Shown piece by piece: positions 14,308 through 23,548 of a DNA stretch of 64,000 nt; position 1 is the stretch's first letter; each line of letters opens with the position of its first letter. Made by a program: the position numbers and the translations under genes. The stretch is taken from the NCBI RefSeq assembly GCF_029637605.1, contig NZ_CP121261.1, forward strand, positions 434,001 to 498,000, written 5' to 3'. This DNA is from Achromobacter spanius (GTDB lineage: Bacteria; Pseudomonadota; Gammaproteobacteria; Burkholderiales; Burkholderiaceae_B). The notes below the pieces were generated by a model. That model was given only the letters and a program-made list of their open reading frames with translations, did not search any database and was not told the DNA's origin.

Positions 14308-16278
14308 ATGAAAAATCCTGACCATACTGATCGTCGCCGGCTGCTCAAGCTGCTGGGCAGCGCGCCGATGTTGCCGCTGGGCGGCGCGGCGCTGGCTGGC
14401 TTGCTGTCCTCGCGTCATGCGGTGGCTACCGTCACGACGCGGGCGGCCGACTCTGCGTCCACCGCGGCCACCTCCGCCGAATTCCTGTCCGCCGAATTCA
14501 TCTCCATGCCCGCGCCGGGCTTGTCGGATCCGGCGGGCATGGCGCGCACCACGGTGGAATCGGCGATGGAACTGGTGTTTGCCAACGGCACGCGGCGGCG
14601 CGTGCAACTGGGCTACGAAGCGTTCTTCATGACGGGCGACCAAGTGCCCGATGGCAAGGGCGGCACCGTGCTGGCGGGCGGCTACGTCGACATCAACGGC
14701 AAGCCCATCCTGGATACCTCCGTGCCCAAGCGCACCCGGCCGTTTTTTTCAGACTGTCCGGATGGCATGTCGCTGTTGACCCTGGCCCGGCCCGTGGGCG
14801 AGGCCGACGGAGCAACCGGCCCGCCGGAGGCCACCGTGCATGCGGTGGTGCAGTTTGAATACCTGTCGCGCAACCAGGCGGGCGTCGACATGTGGAGGCA
14901 CCTGCCATCGCCGATTGCCGTGCTGACGCTGGCGCAAGACCTGCAGACCGGGACGTTGCGCCTGGTTCGTTACTGCAATGTGGACACCGCGCCGGTGCAT
15001 GGCCTGTGGGTCACCTGCGGGGCCAGCCTGTCGCCGTGGAACACGCATTTGTCCAGCGAGGAATACGAGCCCGATGCCACCACGGCGCGCGACGCGCCTT
15101 GGTTCCGGGCGTTCAGCCGCCACCTGTATGGCGACGCGCGCCGCGCCAACCCGTATCACTACGGCCATCTGCCCGAAGTGACCGTGCACGCCGACGGCAC
15201 GGGCAGCATCAAGAAGCACTATTGCATGGGCCGCATCTCGCACGAACTGGTGCAGATCATGCCCGACCAGCGCACCGCCTTGATGGGGGACGACGCCACC
15301 AACGGCGGCCTGTTCATGTTCGTGGCCGACCGCAAGGCGGACCTGTCGTCGGGCACGCTCTACGTGGCCCGCTGGATGCAGACGTCGGGCGTCGGGCCGG
15401 GCGCGGCGGCGCTGCGCTGGATACGGCTGGGCCACGCCACCAGCGCCGAGGTCAAGGAGATGGCTGACGAACTTGTCGCCGCCGACATCATGGACGTGCG
15501 CACGGTCGACCCCGTGGATACGCGCTACACCCACATCCGCTTTGACGGCAAAGACAACTGGGTGCGGCTGAAGCCGGGCCGCCGCCAGGCCGCGGCCTTT
15601 CTGGAAACGCACCGCTACGCTTCGCTTGCGGGCGGCACGCTGGCCTTCACCAAGATGGAAGGCACCACGGTGAACGCGCGCGACAAGATTGCGTACACCG
15701 CCATGGCGCACATCGAAACGTCCATGGTCGACGGCACGTCGCCGCACCTGCGCGTGGAAGGCCCGGACGCGGGTGCGGTCTATCAATTGCATCTGCAAGG
15801 GGGGCAAGCGGACACCGACGGCGTCGCCATCGACAGCGACTGGGTGCCGGTGGACATGGCCGCCGTGCCCGAACTGGTGGGCGCGTTGCTGGCCACGCCC
15901 GACGCGCTGGGCAACCGCCACCGAAGCGACTGCATATCCAACCCCGACAACCTGAAGTTCTCGGAAAAGCTGCGCACCTTGTTCATCGGCGAAGACAGCA
16001 TGGGGCGCGTGAACAGCTTCCTGTGGGCGTTCAACGTGGATACGCGCGTGTTGTCGCGCCTGTTGTCTTGTCCGGTCGCCGCCGAATCCACCGGCCTGCA
16101 CGCGGTGGATGACATCAATGGCTGGACCTACATCACCAGCAACTTCCAGCACACGGCGGACTGGAACGAGGTGCATGACGTGGTGCGGCCCGTGCTGGAA
16201 CCCTTGGTCAAGGCCAACTACAAGGACGGCGCGGGTGCGTCGGTGGGCTACCTGACGGGGGTGACGCTGAACCTCTGA
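14308..16278 (+). CDS. PhoX-family alkaline phosphatase (DUF839), second tandem copy
   Basis: 656 residues, closely similar along its whole length to the phosphatase at 12047-14014, so the pair arose by tandem duplication. It has the same twin-arginine start (DRRRLLKLLGSAP), but the lipobox Cys is gone: the sequence runs LAGLLSSRHAVA, giving a signal-peptidase-I type AxA site near residue 40. It should therefore be a soluble secreted form. The catalytic landmarks are retained (HYCMGRISHELVQ with Cys306, MGDDATNGGLFMF, STGLHAVDDINGWTYITSNFQHTADW). The start is ATG 14308, 10 bases after GGGAG; the open frame back to 14161 is ignored. Confidence 0.92.
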   Translation: MKNPDHTDRRRLLKLLGSAPMLPLGGAALAGLLSSRHAVATVTTRAADSASTAATSAEFLSAEFISMPAPGLSDPAGMARTTVESAMELVFANGTRRRVQLGYEAFFMTGDQVPDGKGGTVLAGGYVDINGKPILDTSVPKRTRPFFSDCPDGMSLLTLARPVGEADGATGPPEATVHAVVQFEYLSRNQAGVDMWRHLPSPIAVLTLAQDLQTGTLRLVRYCNVDTAPVHGLWVTCGASLSPWNTHLSSEEYEPDATTARDAPWFRAFSRHLYGDARRANPYHYGHLPEVTVHADGTGSIKKHYCMGRISHELVQIMPDQRTALMGDDATNGGLFMFVADRKADLSSGTLYVARWMQTSGVGPGAAALRWIRLGHATSAEVKEMADELVAADIMDVRTVDPVDTRYTHIRFDGKDNWVRLKPGRRQAAAFLETHRYASLAGGTLAFTKMEGTTVNARDKIAYTAMAHIETSMVDGTSPHLRVEGPDAGAVYQLHLQGGQADTDGVAIDSDWVPVDMAAVPELVGALLATPDALGNRHRSDCISNPDNLKFSEKLRTLFIGEDSMGRVNSFLWAFNVDTRVLSRLLSCPVAAESTGLHAVDDINGWTYITSNFQHTADWNEVHDVVRPVLEPLVKANYKDGAGASVGYLTGVTLNL

Positions 16279-16288
16279 CGACCCGCGC

Positions 16289-16316
16289 GGGGTGGGGCGG
16301 GCGCCATCCCCACCCC
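16289..16316 (+). terminator. Hairpin after the second phoX gene
   Basis: Perfect 9-base stem GGGGTGGGG/CCCCACCCC with a 10-base loop, 11 bases after the stop. It is GC-rich but not followed by a T-run. Confidence 0.6.
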
Positions 16317-16429
16317 AAAGAATCCTGATCCGACGATCAAACTTTCTGGCCTTCCCTTCATGGACCTTTCACGTTCGCCCGCCACTATGTGCGCAGCGAA
16401 AACCCTGTTCATGAAACGAGAAGAGAAGC

Positions 16430-18439
16430 ATGAAAGCAATGGATTGGAGAAGATGGTGCGCCATGTTGCTGGCCACCAGCGCGTTGGCGGGCTGTGGGGG
16501 CGATGACGACGATGACGGCGCCGAGACCATGCCGCCGACGCAACCCCCCGTGACCGAACCGGCGCCGGCGACGGCCGACAAAGTGTTGTTCATCGGTGTT
16601 GATGGCCTGACCTATGACGCCCTGCGTCGCGGCGTGGCCGACCAGACGCTGCCCAACATCGGCCAATTGACGGCCACGCGCGCCTGGACGGGCGGCGTAA
16701 CGGGTGACGTCACCCAGCAGCCCACGCTGGCCGCGCCAAGCTGGGCCACCTTGTTGACCGGCCAGTGGGCGGACGCGCACGGCGTGCGCTCCAACGCGGC
16801 GGGCCAGGCCATGAAAACGGCCAGCCTGTTCCAGCGCATCAAGACGGCGCATCCCGATGCGCGCACGGCGGGCGCCTTCAATTCGCCCTTGCTGGCCGGT
16901 CTGGTCGGCAGCGATCGCGACGCCGGTTACCTGCAGGCCCTGACCGATTGCGCGGGCGTTGACGACTGCGTCGCCTCGCAAGCGCGTGACCGCATAACGG
17001 AAGGCTATGACGTGGTCGTTGCGCAATTCGGCGCACCCGAGCGCGCCGCGTCCGATAGCGGTTTTGGCGCCAACTACAACGCCGTGATCCGCCAGACCGA
17101 CGCGGCGATAGGCGTGTTGGCCAAGCAGATTGCCGACCGCCGCGCGGAACATCCCAACGAGAACTGGATGATGGTGGTGACGTCCAGCCACGGCCTGGGC
17201 AAGACGGGCGTGGCCGATGGACTGCCGCAAGCGGCGAACAAGACCATCTTCCTGGCCTCGAACCAGCCGACGCTGCTGGGCGGCAGCGCGGACGACGCGT
17301 CGTTTGACGGCGTTTGGGACAACAACTGGTACGCGCTGCCCAGCGCCGCCGACATTGCGCCCACCCTGTTGGCGCACCTGGACGCGCTGCCTGCCGAGGG
17401 GCAATACGACATGGCAGGCACGCCCTTGTCCGAACCCCTGGCGCTGCGCCGCCTGGCGGCCCGCACGTCCATGGACAACAAGACCGTGACGCTGTCCTGG
17501 GTGCGCGTGGGCGAACCCGTGGGCGACATCATCGTCAGCCGCGACGGTGTCGAGGTGGCGCGCCTGCCTGGCACCGACACGGGCTACGCCGATACCGGTT
17601 TCACCTTCGATACCGAAGGCGTGCATACGCTGAACTACAGCGTGGCCACGGGCCGCGCCACCAGCGCCACCCGCGCCACGGTGGTGTATGCCAAGCCGGT
17701 CGAGCTACTGGCGTCGCTGCGCACGGGCCTGACGATGCTGTTCCCCTTCGAAGGCGATGTGACCGACGTGGCGGCGGGCGGCGGCGCCATCACCCCGTAT
17801 GACGGCGTGCAGGCACCGGCCTACGCCGATGCCGGCGTGTTCGGCAAGATGTTCAAGAACGAGCGCGGCACGGCCGCCCTGGGCGCCTTCAAGCTGGACT
17901 ATCCGGCCGGCATGCTGGACAGCCTGTCCGTCTTCACGATCGGCTTCTGGTATCAGTCGGACGGCACGGCGAATGACCGCTCGATCATTGGCAACAAGGA
18001 CTACAACTCCGGCGGCAATCCCGGCATCACCATCGCCCAGTGGGCCGGCCCCGAGCTGCGCTTCAACGTGGCGGGCGGCGGTTATCGCGCCGACATCAAC
18101 GGGCTGAAGTTCACGGCGAACAAGCCCGTCTACATCGCCATGACCATCAACAAGCCCGCCAAGACCATGACGGCCTTCGTTTACGACAGCGAAATTGGTT
18201 TCCTGCGCCGCAACACGACCACCGGGTCGGTCGACCTGGGGCTGGTGGCCGGTGTGTTCGGTCCGCACATTGGCCTGAACGAAGACGGCCGAGGCACCTA
18301 CGGCATCTGCTGCGCGGGCACCAAGGGTGCGTACACCATGAATTTTGACGATCTGGCCTTCTGGTCGCGCGCATTGACCGAGGACGAAGTGAAGTCCCTC
18401 GCGCTGTCCGGCAAGTCCGTTTCCGACCTGTTTCCCTGA
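16430..18439 (+). CDS. Alkaline-phosphatase-superfamily lipoprotein with LamG domain, apparently lacking catalytic residues
   Basis: 669 residues. Lipoprotein signal with lipobox LAGC (Cys22) and an Asp/Pro linker; residues about 50-345 have the phosphodiesterase/nucleotide pyrophosphatase fold (VLFIGVDGLTYDALRRG, APSWATLLTGQWADAHGVRS, TDAAIGVLAKQI); about 355-420 a fibronectin-III-like segment; about 430-665 a LamG/concanavalin-type domain ending AFWSRALTEDEVKSLALSG. By alignment from memory, the nucleophile Ser/Thr position is Ala101 (TLAAPSW), the D-x-x-x-H metal pair reads ERAAS (204-208), and the usual TSDHG reads TSSHG (Ser253). Only Asp58 and His254 of the metal set remain. It may be a binding pseudoenzyme. 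GAGAAGAG precedes the ATG. Confidence 0.8.
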   Translation: MKAMDWRRWCAMLLATSALAGCGGDDDDDGAETMPPTQPPVTEPAPATADKVLFIGVDGLTYDALRRGVADQTLPNIGQLTATRAWTGGVTGDVTQQPTLAAPSWATLLTGQWADAHGVRSNAAGQAMKTASLFQRIKTAHPDARTAGAFNSPLLAGLVGSDRDAGYLQALTDCAGVDDCVASQARDRITEGYDVVVAQFGAPERAASDSGFGANYNAVIRQTDAAIGVLAKQIADRRAEHPNENWMMVVTSSHGLGKTGVADGLPQAANKTIFLASNQPTLLGGSADDASFDGVWDNNWYALPSAADIAPTLLAHLDALPAEGQYDMAGTPLSEPLALRRLAARTSMDNKTVTLSWVRVGEPVGDIIVSRDGVEVARLPGTDTGYADTGFTFDTEGVHTLNYSVATGRATSATRATVVYAKPVELLASLRTGLTMLFPFEGDVTDVAAGGGAITPYDGVQAPAYADAGVFGKMFKNERGTAALGAFKLDYPAGMLDSLSVFTIGFWYQSDGTANDRSIIGNKDYNSGGNPGITIAQWAGPELRFNVAGGGYRADINGLKFTANKPVYIAMTINKPAKTMTAFVYDSEIGFLRRNTTTGSVDLGLVAGVFGPHIGLNEDGRGTYGICCAGTKGAYTMNFDDLAFWSRALTEDEVKSLALSGKSVSDLFP

Positions 18440-18460
18440 TGTTTCTAGGATAGAAAAGCC

Positions 18461-18646
18461 ATGAGCCATTCCCTGATCTTGCGCGGCCTGCTGCGCGCCG
18501 GCGCGGTGCTGATGCTGACCGCCACCCTGGCCGCCTGCGGCGGTGATGACGGCGACGACAGCACGACGCCGCCCGACAACGGCGGCGGCACGGAAACGCC
18601 CGCGCCCCCCACGCCCACCAAGCCCGAACTGCGTTGCGCACCCTAA
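18461..18646 (+). CDS. Tiny lipoprotein (61 aa)
   Basis: 61-residue exported lipoprotein of no family I recognise: signal MSHSLILRGLLRAGAVLMLT, lipobox LAAC, then an Asp/Gly-rich and Thr/Pro-rich tail (DDGDDSTTPPDNGGGTETP) ending PELRCAP. The start of the tail resembles the linkers of the upstream PhoX and phosphatase-fold lipoproteins. It looks either like a free-standing small lipoprotein or like the N-terminus of a longer protein whose body was lost. It lies 21 bases after the upstream gene and 35 before the phospholipase start, so it is probably co-transcribed. Confidence 0.65.
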   Translation: MSHSLILRGLLRAGAVLMLTATLAACGGDDGDDSTTPPDNGGGTETPAPPTPTKPELRCAP

Positions 18647-18681
18647 AGCGCGCTCCCTACCGAGTCATAGGAAACCCATCC

Positions 18682-20853
18682 GTGAAGTCCGAAAAAGACC
18701 CGATCCACGCCGGCAAGCGCCGCTTCCTGCGCAACGCCGCCGCGTCCACCGCCGGCCTGACCGCGCTGTCGATGTTCCCGCCCGCCATCCGCCGCGCGCT
18801 GGCCATCCCCGCCAACAACCGCACCGGCACGATCAACGACGTTGAACACGTCGTGATCCTGATGCAGGAGAATCGTTCGTTCGACATGTACTTCGGCACG
18901 TACAAGGGCGTGCGCGGCTTTGGCGATCGCATCACCATTCCGCTGCCGCAGAACCGTTCGGTGTGGGAACAGACCAACGGCACCCGCGTGGTCATGCCGT
19001 ATCACCTGGACAGCACGCAGGGCAACGCCCAGCGCGTGGCCGGCACGCCGCATGACTATATGGATGCACAGATGGCATGGGACGGCGGCCGCATGGAGCA
19101 ATGGCCGCGCTACAAGCAGAACCAGTCCATGGGCTACTACCGCCAGAAAGAAGTGGACTTTCAGTTCCTGCTGGCCGAAGCCTTCACGCTGTGCGACGCC
19201 TACCACTGTTCCACCCACGGCGGCACCAACACCAACCGCCTGTTCCTGTGGACCGGCACCAACGACCCGCTGGCCCAAGGCAATGGCCCGTCGACCCGCA
19301 ACCAGTGGGACAGCCTGGGCGCATCCACCACCGGCTGGACGTGGAAGACGTATCCGGAACGCCTGCAAGAGAATGGCGTCACGTGGAAGGTCTATCAGAA
19401 CCTGCCCGAGAACTTCGGCGACAACTCGCTGGCGGGCTTCCAGCAATACCGCCGCGCCAACGAACAGGCCGGCAACGCCGCCAACGGCTCGCCGTATCCG
19501 GCCTGGACGCCCAGCATGGACGCCACCAACCCCTTGTACAAGGGCACGGCCAACACCATGCCGGACGGCGGCTTCCTGCAATCGCTGCGCGACGACGTCA
19601 ACAACGGCACCTTGCCGCAAGTGTCCTGGATCGTGGCGCCCGCCACGTATTCCGAACACCCCGGCCCGTCCAGCCCCATCCAGGGCGCGTGGTACATCCA
19701 GGAAACGCTGGACGCGCTGACGGCCAACCCGGACGTCTGGAGCAAGACCGTCCTCTTGATCAACTTCGACGAAAACGACGGCTACTTTGACCACGTGCCG
19801 CCGCCCGCCGCGCCGTCGTTGAACGCCGATGGCTCGATGGCGGGCGCGTCCACCGTCAACACCGACCTGGAACGCCACACGCACGCCTCGGCCCAGGATG
19901 CGGCCGACAACCGTGTCTACGGCCCCGGCCCGCGTGTTCCGATGTACGTGGTGTCGCCGTGGAGCCGTGGCGGCTGGGTCAATTCCCAGGCGTTCGACCA
20001 CACCTCGGTGCTGCGCTTCCTGGAAGCCCGCTTCGGTGTGCCCGAAGACAACATCAGCCCGTGGCGCCGCGCCGTGCTGGGCGACCTGACCTCGGCCTTC
20101 AACTTCGCCACACCCAACGACGAAGCGCTGCCCGACCTGAACAGCCTGACGCGCGCGGGCGCGGACCAGGTGCGCGCCGACCAGCAAGCCTTGACCGCCG
20201 TGCCGCTGCCGGACACGACGGTGCAGGCCAAGCCCGAGCAGGAAAAGGGCTATCGCTATGCGCGCCCCTTGCCGTATGAGCTGCATACCAGCGGCCGCAG
20301 CGAGCCCAGCATGGGCGCCATGTGGCTGCTGTTCTCCAACACCGGCAAGCAGGCGGCGGTCTTCCATGTGTATGACCGCCTGCATCTGGACCGCCTGCCG
20401 CGCCGCTACACGGTGGAGCCCGACAAGCAGTTGGAAGGCAGCTGGGACACGGCGGCCGACGGCGGCAAGTACGACCTGTGGGTGTTGGGCCCCAACGGCT
20501 ATCTTCGCCACTTCGCGGGCGACCTGGCCCTGGCGCGCACGTCGCAGCTGGACCCGGAAATCCGCGTCTGCTACGACATCGCCAACGGCGACCTCTACGT
20601 CAGCTTCATCAACAGCGGCAAGGTCGATTGCACCTTTGAAGTCACGCCCAACGCCTACTACAGCAATAACGAGCGTTGGACCCTGACCGTGCCGGCCGGC
20701 GCCAAGGTCGAACAACACTGGGCGCTGGAAGGCAGCGGCCACTGGTACGACTTCACGGCCCGCCTGGCTGAAGACCCGGCCTACCTGCGCCGCTTTGCCG
20801 GCCACGTTGAAACCGGCAAGCCGTCGGTGACCGATCCGGCTATGGGGTCTTAA
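18682..20853 (+). CDS. Phospholipase C (phosphocholine-specific type), Tat-exported
   Basis: 723-residue exported phospholipase/phosphoesterase that releases phosphorylated head groups from phospholipids. Twin-arginine signal GKRRFLRNAAASTAGLTALS; catalytic domain with VVILMQENRSFDMYFGTYKG, STHGGTNTNRLFLWTG, LINFDENDGYFDHVPPP and SPWSRGGWVNSQAFDHTS; two C-terminal beta domains (about residues 530-710) typical of PlcC/PlcN. The start is GTG at 18682 after TAGGA; a TTG at 18634 would overlap the tiny lipoprotein. With the PhoX genes it forms a phosphorus-scavenging set. It converges with a LysR gene, with 3 bases between their stops. Confidence 0.93.
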   Translation: MKSEKDPIHAGKRRFLRNAAASTAGLTALSMFPPAIRRALAIPANNRTGTINDVEHVVILMQENRSFDMYFGTYKGVRGFGDRITIPLPQNRSVWEQTNGTRVVMPYHLDSTQGNAQRVAGTPHDYMDAQMAWDGGRMEQWPRYKQNQSMGYYRQKEVDFQFLLAEAFTLCDAYHCSTHGGTNTNRLFLWTGTNDPLAQGNGPSTRNQWDSLGASTTGWTWKTYPERLQENGVTWKVYQNLPENFGDNSLAGFQQYRRANEQAGNAANGSPYPAWTPSMDATNPLYKGTANTMPDGGFLQSLRDDVNNGTLPQVSWIVAPATYSEHPGPSSPIQGAWYIQETLDALTANPDVWSKTVLLINFDENDGYFDHVPPPAAPSLNADGSMAGASTVNTDLERHTHASAQDAADNRVYGPGPRVPMYVVSPWSRGGWVNSQAFDHTSVLRFLEARFGVPEDNISPWRRAVLGDLTSAFNFATPNDEALPDLNSLTRAGADQVRADQQALTAVPLPDTTVQAKPEQEKGYRYARPLPYELHTSGRSEPSMGAMWLLFSNTGKQAAVFHVYDRLHLDRLPRRYTVEPDKQLEGSWDTAADGGKYDLWVLGPNGYLRHFAGDLALARTSQLDPEIRVCYDIANGDLYVSFINSGKVDCTFEVTPNAYYSNNERWTLTVPAGAKVEQHWALEGSGHWYDFTARLAEDPAYLRRFAGHVETGKPSVTDPAMGS

Positions 20854-20856
20854 GGC

Positions 20857-21759
20857 TCAGGCGGCAGTTTGCGGCTCGCGCGCCCGGAAAGCCGTGGCGC
20901 ACGCGTCGCAGATTGCCGCCGTAATGCCCTGGCGCGCATGTTCGCGCCGTTCCAGCATGCCGATGGCCCGCGAAAGCGGGCCTAAGTCTTGGGGCAGCGT
21001 CAGAATGCGTAGTTCGGGGCTGTGCTGCCAGTTGGACCCATTGATCAGCGGCAGCAGGGTCACGCCCACTTCCTGACGCACCAGTTCCACCAGCGTCTCG
21101 ATGGCGTTGAGCTCCAGGAATTCGTTCAGCGGCACCGCCAGGCGCCGCAGCAGGCGGTCGATCTGCAAGCCCGTGCGCTGGGTGCGGTCAAAGCGCAGGA
21201 AGGGGTTGCCGGCCAGCACCTGGCGGGCGTCCTTGCCGGGCGCCGACGCGGGCGCAATCACCACCAGTTGCTCTTCATATAGCGGCGTCCAGCGCGTGCT
21301 GGCCATCTTGCGCCCCGCTTCCACCAGAAAGGCCGCGTCCAGTTCGCCGTCTTCGACCTTGCCGGCCAGTTCACTGGCCTTGCCCGACAGAATGCGCACG
21401 TCCAGCTTGGGGTGGGCCTTCTTCAACCCCGATACCACCTTGGACAGCGTGCCCATGCACGACACGATGCTGCCCACCGATACCGCGCCGGCTAATTCGC
21501 CCGGCACGGTTCTCGGCAGCCGCATTCGGTCGTATAAATCCAGTAAATGCTTGATTTCAGGTAGCAATTCACGGCCAGCTGCGTTAAGAATGGCAAGTCG
21601 GCCGCTGCGGTCAAAGAGTTCACGGCCCAGCTCGGCTTCCAATGAACGCATCTGGAAGCTGACGGCGGCCTGGGTCAGCGCCACTTGCTCGGCCGCTTCG
21701 GAAAAAGAGCCATGGTGGGCGACCGCCAGGAAAGTGCGTAAAAACCGGATGGTGCTCAT
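20857..21759 (-). CDS. LysR-family transcriptional regulator of the ggt/ABC operon
   Basis: 300 residues. The helix-turn-helix is FLAVAHHGSFSEAAEQVALTQAAVSFQM in successive segments, then ELGRELFDRSGRLAILNAAG. The effector domain (about 90-290) has SVGSIVSCMGTLSKVV and GVTLLPLINGSNW, resembling the subgroup of CysB/GltC-like regulators that sense small ligands. It is divergent from gamma-glutamyltransferase (21874) over a 114-base AT-rich spacer that contains a dyad 10 bases before its own ATG, suggesting autorepression and control of the glutathione-type uptake operon. Confidence 0.92.
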   Translation of the reverse strand: MSTIRFLRTFLAVAHHGSFSEAAEQVALTQAAVSFQMRSLEAELGRELFDRSGRLAILNAAGRELLPEIKHLLDLYDRMRLPRTVPGELAGAVSVGSIVSCMGTLSKVVSGLKKAHPKLDVRILSGKASELAGKVEDGELDAAFLVEAGRKMASTRWTPLYEEQLVVIAPASAPGKDARQVLAGNPFLRFDRTQRTGLQIDRLLRRLAVPLNEFLELNAIETLVELVRQEVGVTLLPLINGSNWQHSPELRILTLPQDLGPLSRAIGMLERREHARQGITAAICDACATAFRAREPQTAA

Positions 21760-21769
21760 AGCGGCAACC

Positions 21770-21788
21770 CATAAAAATTTCTTTTATG
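21770..21788. promoter_or_regulatory. Dyad in the LysR/ggt divergent spacer
   Basis: Perfect inverted repeat CATAAAA/TTTTATG with a 5-base spacer (total 19 bases), 10 bases upstream of the LysR start codon. The position fits an autoregulatory LysR site; binding is inferred. Confidence 0.45.
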
Positions 21789-21873
21789 ACGGAACAAAAA
21801 ATCAAATTGATTTAATTAGATCACGAGAGTACCTTCGCCTGCTTAACCGTTCAGACCGTTTAGAGACAAGCAC

Positions 21874-23502
21874 ATGAAAACCTTCGACTGGGCCAACCCG
21901 TATCCTTCCGTCCGCATTCCGCTGTTCGCGCGCAACGTGGTGTCCACGTCGCACCCGCTGGCGGCCCAGGCGGGCCTGCGCATGCTGCTCAAGGGCGGCA
22001 ACGCCGTGGACGCCGCCATTGCGGCCGCCGCCACGATCGTGCTGGTGGAACCGGTGTCTTGCGGCCTGGGCGGCGACTGCTTCGCCATCGTCTGGGATGG
22101 CAAGGAACTGCATGGCTTGAACTCGTCGGGCGTGGCGCCCGCCGCGTGGAATACCGAATACTTCAAGGCCAAGTACGGCACCGGCCCCGACGGTCTGGCC
22201 ATCCAGCCCAAGCGCGGCTGGGACGCCGTGACGGTGCCGGGCGTGGTGGCCGGTTGGGCCGCGTTGCACGAAAAGCTGGGCAAGCTGCCGTTTGAACAAC
22301 TGTTCGAACCCGCCATCGAAATCGCCGAGCGCGGCTATGCCGTGCCGCCGGTGGTGGCGCACAAGTGGGCCGCCGCCGCCGACGAACTGAAGTCGCAGCC
22401 GGGCTACGCCGCCGCCTTCATGCCCGAAGGCCACGCGCCCAAGGTCGGCGAACACTTCCGTTTTCCGGATGCCGCCAACACGCTGCGCCGCATCGCCGAA
22501 TCCAAGGGCCGCGACTTTTATGAAGGCGAGCTGGCCGAACGCATCGCCGCCTTCAGCAAGGAATGCGGCGGCGCGATGACGCTGGAAGACCTGCGCAACT
22601 ACCGTCCGGACTGGGTCAAGCCCATTTCCAAGTCGTACCGTGGCTACGAGCTGCACGAAATCCCGCCCAACGGGCAGGGCATCGCCGCGCTGATCGCGCT
22701 GGGCATCGTCGAGCGCTTTGATCTGGCTGACATGCCGGTGGATTCGGTGCAGTCGCAGCACATCCAGATCGAAGCCATGAAGCTGGCATTCGCCGACCTG
22801 TACCAGTACGTGGCCGACCCGCGTTCCATGCAGGTGACGCCGGAACAGATGCTGTCGGACGCCTACCTGGACAGCCGCGCCAAGCTGATCCGCCTGGACC
22901 AGGCCACCCATTTTGAAGCCGGCCGCCCGCATGCCGGCGGCACCATCTACCTGACCGCCGCCGACGAAAACGGCATGATGATCTCGTTCATCCAGTCCAA
23001 CTACATGGGCTTCGGCTCGGGCGTGGTCGTGCCGGGCACCGGCATCAGCATGCAGAACCGTGGCGTGGGTTTCTCGATGGATCCCAAGTCGGCCAACGTG
23101 GTCGAAGGCGGCAAGCGCCCGTTCCACACCATCATCCCGGGCTTCCTGACGCGCGGCGGCAAGCCGGTCATGAGCTTTGGCGTGATGGGCGGCGACATGC
23201 AGCCCCAAGGCCACATGCAAACCGTGGTCCGCATGATCGACTACCACCAGAACCCGCAGGCCGCTTGCTGCGCGCCGCGCTGGAAGGTCAACCGCGACTT
23301 CACGCTGGACATCGAAACCAACATGAAGGCGTCCACCATTGCAGGCCTGAAAGACCTGGGGCATGCTTTGAAGTCGGTAGACGATCCGTACATGGACTTC
23401 GGCGCCGGCCAGTTCATCTGGCGTATGTCCGAAAACGACAACGAGCTGGGTTATGTCGCCGCCAGCGATAGCCGTCGCGACGGCCAGGCAGTCGGCTTCT
23501 AA
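21874..23502 (+). CDS. ggt: Gamma-glutamyltransferase family protein, apparently cytoplasmic
   Basis: 542-residue Ntn-hydrolase that removes or transfers gamma-glutamyl groups from glutathione and related peptides. The large-subunit start is VVSTSHPLAAQAGLRMLLKGGNAVDAA; EPVSCGLGGDCFAIVW and EIPPNGQGIAAL are conserved. The likely autoprocessing nucleophile is Thr357 in RPHAGGTIYLTAAD, so a 356-residue large and 186-residue small subunit are expected. No signal peptide is visible (MKTFDWANPYPSVRIPLFAR), unlike classical periplasmic GGT. The gene heads an operon with a peptide-type ABC importer, suggesting import of intact gamma-glutamyl peptide followed by cytoplasmic hydrolysis. Confidence 0.9.
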   Translation: MKTFDWANPYPSVRIPLFARNVVSTSHPLAAQAGLRMLLKGGNAVDAAIAAAATIVLVEPVSCGLGGDCFAIVWDGKELHGLNSSGVAPAAWNTEYFKAKYGTGPDGLAIQPKRGWDAVTVPGVVAGWAALHEKLGKLPFEQLFEPAIEIAERGYAVPPVVAHKWAAAADELKSQPGYAAAFMPEGHAPKVGEHFRFPDAANTLRRIAESKGRDFYEGELAERIAAFSKECGGAMTLEDLRNYRPDWVKPISKSYRGYELHEIPPNGQGIAALIALGIVERFDLADMPVDSVQSQHIQIEAMKLAFADLYQYVADPRSMQVTPEQMLSDAYLDSRAKLIRLDQATHFEAGRPHAGGTIYLTAADENGMMISFIQSNYMGFGSGVVVPGTGISMQNRGVGFSMDPKSANVVEGGKRPFHTIIPGFLTRGGKPVMSFGVMGGDMQPQGHMQTVVRMIDYHQNPQAACCAPRWKVNRDFTLDIETNMKASTIAGLKDLGHALKSVDDPYMDFGAGQFIWRMSENDNELGYVAASDSRRDGQAVGF

Positions 23503-23548
23503 ACGGCTTCCATACGTAACGCTCTCAAGCACAAGGGGAAATACCACA

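Noticed and set aside
18643..20805. 720-codon minus-strand frame opposite phospholipase C
   Set aside because: Antisense shadow; the plus strand encodes an intact phospholipase with signal and catalytic motifs.
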